NCBI GenBank assembly: GCA_964019335.1
Contig: OZ025696.1
Location: 248,001 to 312,000, forward strand
Length of the DNA: 64,000 bases
DNA from: Diplonema japonicum
Taxonomy: Eukaryota; Euglenozoa; Diplonemea; Diplonemida; Diplonemidae
Reading direction: 5' to 3'
Positions 12,712-22,968 of the stretch are shown one piece after another. Position 1 is the first letter of the stretch. The number at the start of each line of letters is the position of its first letter. Below the pieces are notes generated by a model, which was not told the DNA's origin, searched no databases, and worked only from the letters and a program-made list of their open reading frames with translations. Both the position numbers and the translations under genes were made by a program.

Positions 12712-13231
12712 AATAAAGGCCTAACTATAAATAAACACATACATGGTCGCGTTTTTCGCGCTGTCTATTTAAGACCTCTGAGCTTGTTTACAAATTAGTA
12801 TGGGGGTCAGAGCGCGTTTTAGACTGGAGAGACTTTGTTTGTGCAAGCCGTTTTCACCTACAGTTGGGGGATAAACGGACAAGCTGCCTCTACTCTTTTT
12901 TGCAATAACAATTCTTTTCAAAAATTTGTTTACTTGTTCCAGCAAAAAACAAAAACAAAAACCCAGTATCTTTTGTACCAAAAAGAGTCGGTTGATTGTT
13001 GTTTGCGCACAGCCAGGGGTTAACCTGTAGAAGGATAAGCCCAACAATGCCACCACTACTCTTTTTAGCACTAACCAATGTTCATGCAAAAAAAAAAAAA
13101 AAAAAAAAAAACAAACAAACAAACAAACAAACAAACAAACAAACAAAAATCGAAGACCATTGGAAGAACGTGACCATGTTATGATATAGGTTGTACTATA
13201 AAAAAAAAAAAAAAAAAAAAAAAAGAAGAAG
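11101..13231. repeat. Gene-free mosaic of homopolymers and dispersed repeats
   Basis: No gene is supported. The stretch holds about ten A, T, C or G runs over 12 bases long (for example 11735-11774 and 11888-11936). 12262-12488 is the fullest copy of a dispersed repeat also seen at 2385-2445 and 3785-3930 (shared CCACAGTCGGT and AGGCACAGACTTCCC). 12985-13055 is a copy of the repeat at 32115-32190 (shared GAAGGATAAGCCCAACAAT). A (CAAA)n microsatellite lies at 13111-13147. Confidence 0.65.
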
Positions 13232-16200
13232 AATTTTGATAAATTTCGGTGTGCGGGTGGGTGCTCACCGTTCAGGGAGAAATTCACACTAATCGGTCAC
13301 CGTTCTGCGGTTGCTGTCTGGTGCCTGCGGTGGCTGTTTGTCGCGATGAGATGGACGGCATCTGGGCGAGAAACATTGCTTGGAGTCGTGCTAGGTAGGG
13401 GGCGGTTTGGCTCGAGGAGAAGAGTGGTCTCCTGTCGTAGCCGTGTGTCGTCGGGCCCCCAAGATGTCGAAGGGTGTGTACCCTTGTCTTTGCGTTGGCG
13501 GGGAAAGCATTCTTCCCACTCTTTGCTGTGCATTTCTGAATACGTCCTAAGATGTATCGCATCCTTCCAGCCTTCTCTGTGAGCCAGTCCTGGTCGTCGA
13601 GGGGTCCAGCCAAGGACTGCCGGGTGGCCTGCTCATAGTGCGAGCTCCATCGTCATGACGTCAACTTCCTGCCTGCGTACCATCTTAGGCTTTTCAGCCA
13701 CCTGAGGACGCTCTTCATGTAGAACATTAGGACCTTTCCCGACGCTCCGTTCGATTTCAACAGCTCCACTGTGGGCACAGTGTGCTGCTTCCCCGTTGTG
13801 ATCTCATCCCACGGGTTGGTGGTGAGGATTCTGGTGCTCCGTTCAGCCGCTCTGGCGTCTCGTCTTGACACGACATCCAACAGGTATCGTTGCACGACTG
13901 CCGCCTGTTGCTTCGCAGCCCCCGTTGCGCCCCTTGGAATGATCCCGTGGAGGGCGGTCACTGCAGGTAGGTCACTTCGTGTCATCCCGCCATATCCTTT
14001 GTTTGTCAGGGCAGCTCTCGCTGGTGCACATTCCCATAGGGCGTGCTCCGTGACTTCTGTCGTCGTCTGGCATCGATGGTCGCAGACGTCGCACGCAAGA
14101 GACGAGCTTTCCACACCCTCACGTTCATCCAATTGCTTCCCCCACACTCGAGGGTGTACCGTGAACACTGCACCGCTGATGATCCGCCGCAGTCTGTACG
14201 ATATCAGCGGTCTCCGTGACTGGAGCTTCCTCCACCAGGCGTTCGTGGACGGACATGCACCCGCTTCCATTCCAGCAAAAGACGACCTGCCGTGGATCAA
14301 TTCCTTTGCAACAGCCGGTCTGATCGCCTGTCTTACTTCATGGCGTCTCGCACTGGGCACCAGAGCGCGCAAACCTTCAATGAAGGACCACCCCTTGTTC
14401 AGGAAGGGTAGCCACCTCTTCAGCAAGACCCCTAGCGGCCCCCTCTCCTCGTCGTCCTCTCGCTCCCGGTACAGTGTAACAATCTCATTGACTCGCTGCC
14501 ACAGTTGTGGGGAGGTGAGGCTTTCTCGCACCAGGCAGTTCACCGTGTTGTAAACAATCTTCGCTTGTGGATATGCTGTGTGTCCAGGTAACAGCACATT
14601 GAGCACAGCCATCGGGGATCTCATCCTGAAGCGCGGTCCCCACAGGGAAGTCACCGTCGCTGTACAGAGCTTCTTCAGCTGGTTGTCAGACGGCGCAGCG
14701 TAGGTCGTACCGTATAGACAGGATGGTAGCACAGTGCCCGTCAGCATTGACGCCTTGTTCCCGAAGCTTAATGGCAATGCACCAAGCCGGGACAAACGGC
14801 CTTCGGCGGAATGTAGCTTGTCCAAACTATGTTTCCCGTTCATGTTCAGGATCACGCCAAGCGCCTTGATCCCCTTCGTCACTCTGAACGATGAGCCTGT
14901 GCACTTCAACCAAGGGCCGATCTCATCCTTCGTCGAGAATGCTTGTGACTTGTTTTCGTTAAGGCGCATGCCTGTCCGCTCGCAAAACTCGATTGTTTTG
15001 TTGGTCGCTCTCTTGAGTACCTCGACCAAACGCGCAAGTAGGTACGCGTCGTCCGCGTACGACAGCGATCGCGAGCCAGGTACCTCAGCAATCACGCACT
15101 TCACCATCACTGACACCAGAGCGTTCACCAGGATGACGGAGATTGGACACCCTTGGAGAATTCCATTTGTCACGTGGAACTCGGAACCCACGCCAGTAGG
15201 GAAGCGGAAACGTCTTTTGAGGCCTGCGTACATCGCTTTGAGCGGGGTCAGTATCCTCTGGTGCAAACCCAGGTCTTGCATAAGCCCGAACGCTACTTTC
15301 TGTGGCACCCTGTCGAAGCACTTGACGAGTGCTATGCCGTTAAGAGGGGTGTTGGTCAGCATCGCCGTCTCCAGCTGCGTGCTGAGCTCCATCAGGATGC
15401 TGTCCGTCCCGTGACGTGGTCGAAAACCATGCTGCGAGTCGTCCGCCCATTTCTCTTGCCATGGCGATATATCACGCAACCTGGCACAGGCCCACAGTCT
15501 GTAGACCGCACTCGTGACTGTGATGGGGCGGTGGTTGAGCGGAGTCCTCTCGCCTCCCTTCGGGATCAGCGTAACCAACGCCGTCAGGAGTGCCTTCGGC
15601 CACTTCCCTGTCACCTCGATGGCGTTGAAGAGCATCGCCCACGCATCCAACAATACATTTGGCATAGCGCGAAGTTCTGCCATCCTCCACCCATCAACTC
15701 CCGGTGCTGTCCTCGTCGATTTCTTGGCCAGAACTGCTCTCAGATCAGCCCGTGTCAGTGGCTGGAGCACCATGTCATGCGTCGAGATGTATGGCCCGTA
15801 TCTAGCCTTGAAAGCCTCGTACGATGGTTCTTCATGCCCTTCACCGTACATCTGGAGCACGCCGTCCCATTCCGCGTGCATCATCCTGTCCATCTCGTCG
15901 AGGTCTGCGGTCAGCACTCCGCCGCTCTCCACTGCCTGCGCCGCTGACGTAGAAGTGTTTTTCACAAAGGCGGTCATCCCCCTCCGCTCCTCCTGGAACT
16001 GGGTGTTGATCCTCGCCTCGTACTTCTTCTCCCGCTCCACTCTCGTGTCCTTTGCGATCTCGCGTAGTAGCGAGGAGAGGTTGTCGTCTAGCAGTTGAAG
16101 TCTGGTGACAATCGACTCCAGGTCATCCTTCAGCAAGTTCCTATCAAATACTGGAGGGTTTGGCAGTTTCTCCAGCAAACTCAGAGCATTCGCCCAAGTC

Positions 16201-16298
16201 TTCAAGAAGAAGAAAAATGAAAATAAAGAAAAGTAATCTGATGAAACCTTTAAAAATCGAAAAAAAAAAAGTAAAGGAGGGGAGGGGGGGTTTCGCAT
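13232..16298 (-). mobile_element. LINE-type non-LTR retrotransposon, subfamily 1 (5'-incomplete)
   Basis: The element comprises the reverse-transcriptase frame (13653-16298), a downstream frame-shifted remainder (13297-13613) and a 3' end reading ACCGAAATTTATCAAAATTC, followed on the sense strand by a long T run (13201-13224 on the plus strand as A). A second truncated copy lies at 47418-48850, and tail-only copies are at about 37216-37250 and 40518-40560. No endonuclease domain is visible, and the start at 16298 lies in low-complexity DNA, so the 5' end is missing or unrecognised. Confidence 0.85.
13653..16298 (-). pseudogene. LINE reverse transcriptase ORF, probably inactive
   Basis: The frame is 881 codons. 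The first 35 or so residues are low complexity, so the true start is uncertain. RT motifs are present in order: APGVDGW (199-204), LIPKGG (244-249), HGFRPRHGTDS (290-300), NGILQGCPIS (378-387) and YADD (414-417). The zinc-knuckle-like CDVCDHRCQ...H...WEC motif lies near the C-terminus, as in many LINE proteins. In motif A the sequence is GIALVKCFDRVP: where the family normally has the first catalytic Asp (D-x-x-K-x-F-D), codon 323 (15330-15332) is GCA, Ala. The 3' continuation is in another frame. Both points suggest a dead copy. Confidence 0.8.
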
Positions 16299-16730
16299 AA
16301 TCCCTTTGGGCAGTGAGGGCGGTGTTTGGACTCCAAAAAAAAAAAAAAAAGAATTGTTTGGAATATGTACTTATTTGGGCTGGGGGGCCTGCCACATGGA
16401 AAGCAGGGAGCGGGGCTAGAGCACTTCTTGTTCTTGTGTTAGAACCCACAAACGTTGCAGACAAACCGCCTTGTTTGGTGTTAAATAATTGCTGAGAGGC
16501 TGCGGGGGTCTGAGAGGCCGCTGGGGCTTGAGAAGCTGCAAGGGCTTGGTGCTGGAGCCTCGTCGCACGGTCGACCTACATCCCGCCTCGGCTGCTTGGG
16601 CATGCCACACCCCAACCATGGAGTTTAAATAAAGATTAAATAAAAACATCTAAAAGCTGTAGATCCGCGGTAAGCCCACCTGGGAACTCAAAGAATCGTT
16701 CAGCTTCTCCAAAAGGCTGTGTTCTCTGCG
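16299..16730. repeat. Dispersed repeat upstream of LINE; no gene
   Basis: 16341-16585 is similar to 26804-26975: both carry ACTTATTTGGGCTGGGGG, a block of TGAGAGGCTGC-like units and CTGGAGCCTCGTCGCAC. A weak minus-strand frame in both reads as RRGSS...LKPQRPLRPPQPLS, so this could be a decayed element ORF. There is nothing else here except an A run. Confidence 0.6.
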
Positions 16731-19700
16731 TCACACGGAGACCATTCGCACTACGGATGGCGATATGGGTGTCCGCACACTATCTATCAGAGGGTCTTGA
16801 AGTTGTGAAGACTGTGATGATGCTTTCCGAGTGTAAGGGTTCACGAGCGGGTTTGATGTGAGAGAGGTTGTAGTAGCAAAAGGACTCTGTTCTGCCTTGT
16901 TCTCTGCCTCTTCCACTGTCTTCGTGAATGCCGTCCACGTGGGAGCGTCGTTCTTCAAGGAGTTCCCGCAGCAGAGGAGGTGGATGAGGAAGCTCCCGTT
17001 GGCTCCGATATCGGTGAAGGCGTTGTGCTCGTCGATGATGAAGATGACGACGTCGACCAGGAACTTCAGGAGGATGAGGTACATGGCGAGGATCCCGAGG
17101 GTACCTGCCGCCGAAGCGGACCAGTGCTCCGAGGGCTTCTCCTCCCCGAGGGCGACGATGATGAAGGCGGTCATGACGAGCTCCAGCCCTGCGATTGCGG
17201 TCTCCGTCGCCGTCTCGTAAGGCGCGAGGTACGGCCGCCGTATCACGAGCACCAGAAAGGTGAGCCCAATGATGGCGGCGATCGCCCCAGCCCGCACCTT
17301 GCACTGATGAAGGGTGGTCGGCTCCACCGCCTCCATCAACCCCAACACCAGTGTCATCACCACCTCGAAGGTGAGGAAGTATCTGTCTGTCTGCTTGTAG
17401 GCGTCGTAGGTGAAGCGGTGCACCTCCAACCACGACTCGTCCCCGTGCGCGTCATTCCCGACCCACTCCTCCCGCCCCCAGAACACCTTCCGCAGCAACG
17501 GTTGCCTCCCTTCGCACCGAACCACCCGCGCGTGAGCCGGTGCCATTCGCGAGTACCGCCACGTGTACAATGGGAACCCCATCCCGAACACGAGGAGCAC
17601 GAACATCGCAACAACCTTGTACGACGTCGCAGAGTACAGGATCGCGGCGAAGCATGACAGCACCGCTCCCCCGTACAGGAAGGTCGCGGGGATCATGAGC
17701 CATCCAAAGTGCGCCCGAGCAAGGAGGTACGTCCACGTCAACCCGTACCGCTCCAGATGGGTCCCGTGTTCGTTCCGAAGCTCCTCTTCCCATTCCACCG
17801 CCCCTTCCTGGTTGTTGTTGTTGTTGTTGTTGTTGTTGCTCTTCTTTTTCGCCACCTCCTTCCAGTAGAAGACACCCATCGCTATCCCTCCGAGACACAT
17901 GAACACGCTCTGCAGGAGGACGTTCCCCACGAGCGCCCCGTTCACCTGCTCGTTGTGCTCGTCCCCGAACCGCAGCCCCAGAGGGTTCAGCGTCTGATCC
18001 ATCTTCGTCGGCCCGTCAGAGGGACAGTACATCGTCATCGTCAGCATCGACATCTTCACCAGCGCTCCCCCTGCGGTCGGAGACACGGGCACCACAACCG
18101 ACGTAGCAAGCACTGCCGCCACCCCGACAGACGACACCGTCTTCTGCATCTCGGTGTTCGGCATCTCCGGTTGCTGCGACTGAAGCCTCACATCCACCTT
18201 GCAAAAGGAGCGCGTTGATGGTGATGATGACGGTGAAAGAGGAGGAGGAGGACACGAACAAGAAACACCATTAGCCTCCGAAGGGTTCTGGAGGCACAGC
18301 TCTTCCAAGGTCGCGTCCACAAAGAGGTCTCCTGAGAAACTTATCTTCAACGTTTCAGAGTTCGGAGAGTAGGAACGGAAGTCGCTGTTCCGAAACACCA
18401 GCGACACAGCGTCCTTGCCCCCTCCGAGCTGCGCCACGAGATCCGCGTCGCTCGTCGTCAGCTCTGCCGTCACGCTCCCGGGGTCCGCGAGCATCGTCGC
18501 TGCCAGCCCAAACTTCGACTCCGTAGGGGACCGGTCCGTCTCCACCACCACACACGGCCCACCGTTGCACGCCAAAACCTCGTTGCTCCTGCTGTCGTTG
18601 TTGTTGTTGTTATTAATGTTGCTGTTACCGTCAGCATCGTTCAGAGCCATCCCGCCGGGCCACCTCACAAGCACCACGAGGTACCGCTCCCTCCACCGAA
18701 GAACGGTGCCCCCCACGAGGCGTGCCACCACAGTGTCCCCGCCCTCCTTCTGGATCTCCACGGACTCTATCTTCCTCTCCCCGACAATCTCCAGTCGCGT
18801 CACCCCCTTCCCTTCCACTCGGGGGACAGGGGTCGGAGGTGCCCCCGTGTCCGGGAACGGCGTCGGAGGTGCTGCTGTGTCGGGGACCCAGGTGAGGGGT
18901 GCCCCCGTGTCAGGGGAGGGGGTCGGTGGTGCAGAGGTGGACGGCGGGTCTGTTGCGGGTGCCTGCGTCGGAGGGGAAGCTGTCGGAGGTGAGGGGGTAG
19001 CGGGGGCAGGGGTGGGGGGTGCGAAGGTCGGAGGGGCGGGGGTTGGAGGGGCGGGTGTTGGAGGAGCAGGAGTGGGTGGTGCCAGTGTTGGTGGTGCCGG
19101 GGTCGGTGGGGCAACAGTTGGAGGTGCAGGAGTAGGAGGTGCAAGGGTAGGAGGAGCGGGTGTTGGTGGTGCCGGTGTTGGGGGAGCTTGTGTGGGTGGT
19201 GCCACAGTTGGAACAGCAGTCGGAGGTGCGGGAGTGGGAGGTGCCGGTGTTGGTGGTACGGGGGTATCAGGAGCAGGAGTTGGGGGAGAAGGAGTATCAG
19301 GTGCCTGAGTGTACTTCGGTCTGCAAGTAGCCACCAACTCGTTGAGATCAGAGGTGTCAGAGAGAACAGCCTCATCGAGAAGGTATTCCCCAGCCCTCGC
19401 CGCCCTTGTCCCGCCACGATGCCGCTCACCAAGAATGATCCCTCCGTATGAACTATCAGCCACAATGTTCATTGCCAATGTCTTCCGCATCACCTCCAGC
19501 CCGTCTACGTAGAGGACAAGCTCTGTACCGTCGTAGGTGGCCGCCACGTGTGTCCACACATTAAGAACGAGCTTTGTGCTGGATGTGGGGTTCGTGCTGT
19601 AAGTGTAGACACCAAGGGACTCGTCAGCCTTCACCATCAGCCCAACACCGCCGCTGGGGTTCGCATTCCTGTCGTCACTGCCGAAGTGGAAAAGCACACG

Positions 19701-19985
19701 GAACCCTGGCTGGACCATCTTTACGTAGACCCCTATGCCCCACGAGGAGGTACCAAGGGGGATGTCCTTTGAAGGTTTTGGCAATGCCTTCAGCTCATTC
19801 ACCCCAACGTGCAAAGAGTTGCTTCCGCACACAACGTCAGTGGACAGGTAAGTACCCGTGAGGGCACCACCGGTGTTCCCTGCGGTCCCGGAGTCGGTCA
19901 TGTCCCCATTTAAGTTGTAGTAAGTGTACACCCCACAGTCCACGACCTCTATGCACAGGCACATCCACAGTAACAAACATCTCAT
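16731..19985 (-). CDS. LamG / PPTPA-repeat multi-pass surface protein, copy C
   Basis: The product is 1084 residues long. It has the same architecture as copy B: signal peptide, LamG-like domain, PPTPA repeats, ectodomain with RWPGG and an Asn run, about seven membrane spans, cytosolic tail. It is shorter because the repeat tract lacks about 130 residues. The DNA looks identical to copy B over the compared stretches from VEEAE back to the repeats, including synonymous sites and the GTT (Asn) runs. Differences are confined to the first 30 or so residues (TYYNLNGD against THYALDGD) and scattered LamG changes (KDIPLGTSS against KGIPLGSSS). The last 48 residues are unrelated and end in RMVSV. This is a recently duplicated or gene-converted surface protein with its own tail. 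Confidence 0.85.
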   Translation of the reverse strand: MRCLLLWMCLCIEVVDCGVYTYYNLNGDMTDSGTAGNTGGALTGTYLSTDVVCGSNSLHVGVNELKALPKPSKDIPLGTSSWGIGVYVKMVQPGFRVLFHFGSDDRNANPSGGVGLMVKADESLGVYTYSTNPTSSTKLVLNVWTHVAATYDGTELVLYVDGLEVMRKTLAMNIVADSSYGGIILGERHRGGTRAARAGEYLLDEAVLSDTSDLNELVATCRPKYTQAPDTPSPPTPAPDTPVPPTPAPPTPAPPTAVPTVAPPTQAPPTPAPPTPAPPTLAPPTPAPPTVAPPTPAPPTLAPPTPAPPTPAPPTPAPPTFAPPTPAPATPSPPTASPPTQAPATDPPSTSAPPTPSPDTGAPLTWVPDTAAPPTPFPDTGAPPTPVPRVEGKGVTRLEIVGERKIESVEIQKEGGDTVVARLVGGTVLRWRERYLVVLVRWPGGMALNDADGNSNINNNNNNDSRSNEVLACNGGPCVVVETDRSPTESKFGLAATMLADPGSVTAELTTSDADLVAQLGGGKDAVSLVFRNSDFRSYSPNSETLKISFSGDLFVDATLEELCLQNPSEANGVSCSCPPPPLSPSSSPSTRSFCKVDVRLQSQQPEMPNTEMQKTVSSVGVAAVLATSVVVPVSPTAGGALVKMSMLTMTMYCPSDGPTKMDQTLNPLGLRFGDEHNEQVNGALVGNVLLQSVFMCLGGIAMGVFYWKEVAKKKSNNNNNNNNNQEGAVEWEEELRNEHGTHLERYGLTWTYLLARAHFGWLMIPATFLYGGAVLSCFAAILYSATSYKVVAMFVLLVFGMGFPLYTWRYSRMAPAHARVVRCEGRQPLLRKVFWGREEWVGNDAHGDESWLEVHRFTYDAYKQTDRYFLTFEVVMTLVLGLMEAVEPTTLHQCKVRAGAIAAIIGLTFLVLVIRRPYLAPYETATETAIAGLELVMTAFIIVALGEEKPSEHWSASAAGTLGILAMYLILLKFLVDVVIFIIDEHNAFTDIGANGSFLIHLLCCGNSLKNDAPTWTAFTKTVEEAENKAEQSPFATTTSLTSNPLVNPYTRKASSQSSQLQDPLIDSVRTPISPSVVRMVSV

Positions 19986-20164
19986 TAATCACCCCCCCCC
20001 CCCCCTCCAATTACCTTTCTATTTTCAGGGGGGCAAGAAAAAGAAAAAAAACACAAAAGAAAACAACCTAAATAATAACACAAACAAAAAAAAGAAAAAC
20101 TAAAGTCTATTTTTTCCTTTACCCCCCCTTCTTTCTTTTAACCCCCCCCCCCCCCCCATTCTCA

Positions 20165-21571
20165 TTACGTGCATTCTGCGCAAAACTCAAGCAAGGCGCC
20201 ATGCTGGCACAATCCGAGATTTTGGTGGCGCAATCTATGATGGTTGTGCATTTGAACGAGTGACGTTCCCAGAAAGGGACCGCCGGATGGACCATAGGTA
20301 CAAGTTGCCACCGGGCATTGAAATGACTGTAATTCTTCGTCGGGGTGTGAAGCATGGTGGTAACCAGCATTCTGCTCCTCATGGTACCGATACAAGCAGT
20401 AGGAACACACCAAGACAACACCCACGACCGAGGAGATCAACACGCTGAACCCGGCGGAATCTTTAAACGCAAGATCATCATCGTCAGAAGGGTTTGCCGG
20501 GGCTGACATTGAATCGTTCCAGCAGAAGAGAACATCGTGGGTGCTGATGCTACCCGCATCGCCGGCAGCCTCATTATAGAAAAGCCCTGTATGGTAACCA
20601 ACGGCGTTTGAACGGTAGTGGCAGCCGGTCGGCATGTCGGAGTTTTTCTGAACAGAAACCTCCCCCAGTGAAAGCGGTTGCGACAACGCGGTACAGTTAA
20701 GCAACGTGACCGCCACGGAACAGCTCGAATTCGGAACAACGTGAACCATTAAGTTCCGGTTCGCTGCTTCAAAGGTTGCCGCGGGTACCGTGTAATGCGA
20801 GGCGATCTTTGCAGACAGGGTGAGCGAAGACTCAATCACAATCTCCGACAACACCGCGTTCACATTAACACCCAACGTCGTTTTCAAATCACTCCCGTTG
20901 AACGTGCTAACTGTGTCCCTTGCCTGAGCAGTGTTCGGGTGGATCGCAGCCACAACCCCATTGACATACATGCTAAACATCCCTGTTGGTGTCAAAAGAC
21001 ACTGCACATTATTCGCTTTATCAAGCTTCGCCACACCAAACAAATCGACGTCGTTATATCTACACAATGGAAACCCGCTTGAAAGATGTAAGGAGTATCC
21101 TCCGCTTGTATCTGTTATAGATAGCAACACGGCGTTTGTTTCATTCTGCGCGGAAGAAACGGTTGCCGACCATCTCACGCTGTGCTGTGGGTGGGTCAGC
21201 TGGATCTCCGGGAATTGTCGTACCGTAACTGCGGAAAGATCGAATGTTGAATCAGAGCAGCCTTCCTCTGAGCACAGTGTCCACGAACAGTCGGCAGGTT
21301 GGTTTGTGAATGGGGTCCATCCCACCAGAGTGTCCTCCTCACCCGATATTACATATGCAATGGCGCTGCTGCATCTGTCTCCCCCGCACACCCCTGCAGC
21401 TTTCACCTTTCCTACCCACGTGTCAGGGATCACCGCCTTGCAGCCTGCTACGCTGACTGTCGACATAACATAATTCACCACTTCCAGATTCTCAGGAGGC
21501 ACCTCACCCGCCTGTACCTCCGCCGCTTCCCTCGCTGTTATTGCAAGGCATAGTGAGTACAACAATATCAT
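20165..21571 (-). CDS. Predicted type I membrane protein with LamG-like ectodomain
   Basis: The product is 468 residues. A hydrophobic N-terminus (MILLYSLCLAITA) suggests a signal peptide. A cysteine-containing ectodomain follows, with a stretch (about 130-250, VRWSATVSS...FSMYVNGVVAAIHP) that resembles a concanavalin/LamG fold. A single membrane span (about 378-398, FSVLISSVVGVVLVCSYCLY) precedes a His/Cys-rich cytosolic tail that ends CAECT. I do not recognise the family. The gene lies directly upstream, in transcription order, of surface-protein copy C. The acceptor AG at 21572-21573 touches the ATG, behind a C-rich tract, so the spliced leader would supply the whole 5' UTR; alternatively an upstream coding exon exists. 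Confidence 0.75.
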   Translation of the reverse strand: MILLYSLCLAITAREAAEVQAGEVPPENLEVVNYVMSTVSVAGCKAVIPDTWVGKVKAAGVCGGDRCSSAIAYVISGEEDTLVGWTPFTNQPADCSWTLCSEEGCSDSTFDLSAVTVRQFPEIQLTHPQHSVRWSATVSSAQNETNAVLLSITDTSGGYSLHLSSGFPLCRYNDVDLFGVAKLDKANNVQCLLTPTGMFSMYVNGVVAAIHPNTAQARDTVSTFNGSDLKTTLGVNVNAVLSEIVIESSLTLSAKIASHYTVPAATFEAANRNLMVHVVPNSSCSVAVTLLNCTALSQPLSLGEVSVQKNSDMPTGCHYRSNAVGYHTGLFYNEAAGDAGSISTHDVLFCWNDSMSAPANPSDDDDLAFKDSAGFSVLISSVVGVVLVCSYCLYRYHEEQNAGYHHASHPDEELQSFQCPVATCTYGPSGGPFLGTSLVQMHNHHRLRHQNLGLCQHGALLEFCAECT

Positions 21572-21600
21572 CTGAGGGGGGAGGGAGGGGGGGGGGGGAG
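21572..21600 (-). promoter_or_regulatory. Acceptor AG abutting the start codon
   Basis: On the minus strand a run of C with scattered T ends in CTCAG, directly followed by ATG. This is either a spliced-leader acceptor giving a zero-length encoded leader or the 3' splice site of a cis-intron whose first exon I cannot find. Confidence 0.5.
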
Positions 21601-22326
21601 TTCTCCTTTTTTTTTTCTTTTGAGGTATTTCTTTTTTTTAATTTGTGCAAAAAGAGCATGGAGAGAAAGAGAGAGAGAGAGAGAGAGAAGAAAGAAGAAA
21701 AAAAAAAGGGCGGGGATAATGGATTTTTCTTTCTTCGTTTTGCCCCCTTTCCCCACCATCACTTCTAGTAAAGCGATGGTTTGGGGGGGGGGGTAAAAAT
21801 AAAGGGGGAAAAGTAAAGAAAGAAAAAGAAAAGAATACCGGATTTTGGGAATAACATCGGGGGAGGGGAAATTATGGGGGGCTTTTGTTTTTTCGATTTT
21901 TTTTTTTTTTTTTGAAAACCAACTTGGAGACTTTAACCCAGAAAGAAAAGTCTTTGTTTTTTCCCCAGTACAGGAAAAAGCCAAGGAGGAACTTGTCTTA
22001 TTCTTATATTTCTGGACCAAGAAGAATTATTATTCCCAAACGCGGTACTACAGAGAATCAAGCAGGGGAAAAGGAAACAAGAAATATGATGAGATGAGTC
22101 ATCTTGGAAAGAGAGATGATATAAGGGAGAACAACAATGCTGTTCCCCCGTGCTTCCAGTGACCGTACATATTTCTTCTGCTGCTCATGGGAAAGTGAGG
22201 GGGGTAGTAATAAAATAAGGATTCTTTTTTTCTTTTTATGAATGGATACTTTCGGGAAAAAGATGGCCCGTATGCAGAAAAAAAGATTAAAACCAACTGC
22301 GCCACAAAAAGAAAATGCAAAAAGTA

Positions 22327-22396
<70 letters not shown>

Positions 22397-22968
22397 AAAA
22401 AAAAAAAGCAGGGGTGTGAACATTAGCCAAACACCCTTATCTAGTTTCTTTCCTTTGTTCTTTTTCTGGATGAGCGGAAATACTTCCTTCACGGGGTCCA
22501 GAACAGCACAGCCTCTTTCTTCTTAGCCAAAACAGCGAGGAAGGGTTGGGGGGCGGGAGTCTTATTCGAATTTATTCCCCCTTTACCCGACCACGGCTCG
22601 GTCGGTCTAAATAAGAAAGAGAGGGAAACAAAAAGAACAAAAGAGATTTAAAATACGAGATGCTTCTCTGATAAAAATTTTTTTTTTCTCCTTTCCCTTC
22701 CTATTCCAGCACATACATGTGTAGTGCTTTATCAGTTGAAAGAAAGGTTGGAAAAAAGAGAACAAAAGAACAAGAAGAAAAGAAACAAAAAAAAAAAAAA
22801 AAAAAAACAACAACTAGCAAAAAAGGCCTGATACAAAGCACTTTCTTTTCCCATGCCACATATGACAGAGCGCAGAACATATATATATAAAAAAACAAAA
22901 AAAGAAAAGTGATTTAACGTTTAAAGTTCCGCCTCCCACACACTATTTTGGAAAACACCTTGTTACAG
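21601..22968. other. Gene-free low-complexity region
   Basis: This stretch contains a GA microsatellite (21665-21690), a very long A run (22331-22375) and several T runs. Open frames here are poly-Phe/poly-Lys artefacts. I see no recognisable repeat family. Confidence 0.6.

Noticed and set aside
13653-14553. Plus-strand frames across the LINE
   Set aside because: They are shadows of the RT frame on the other strand.
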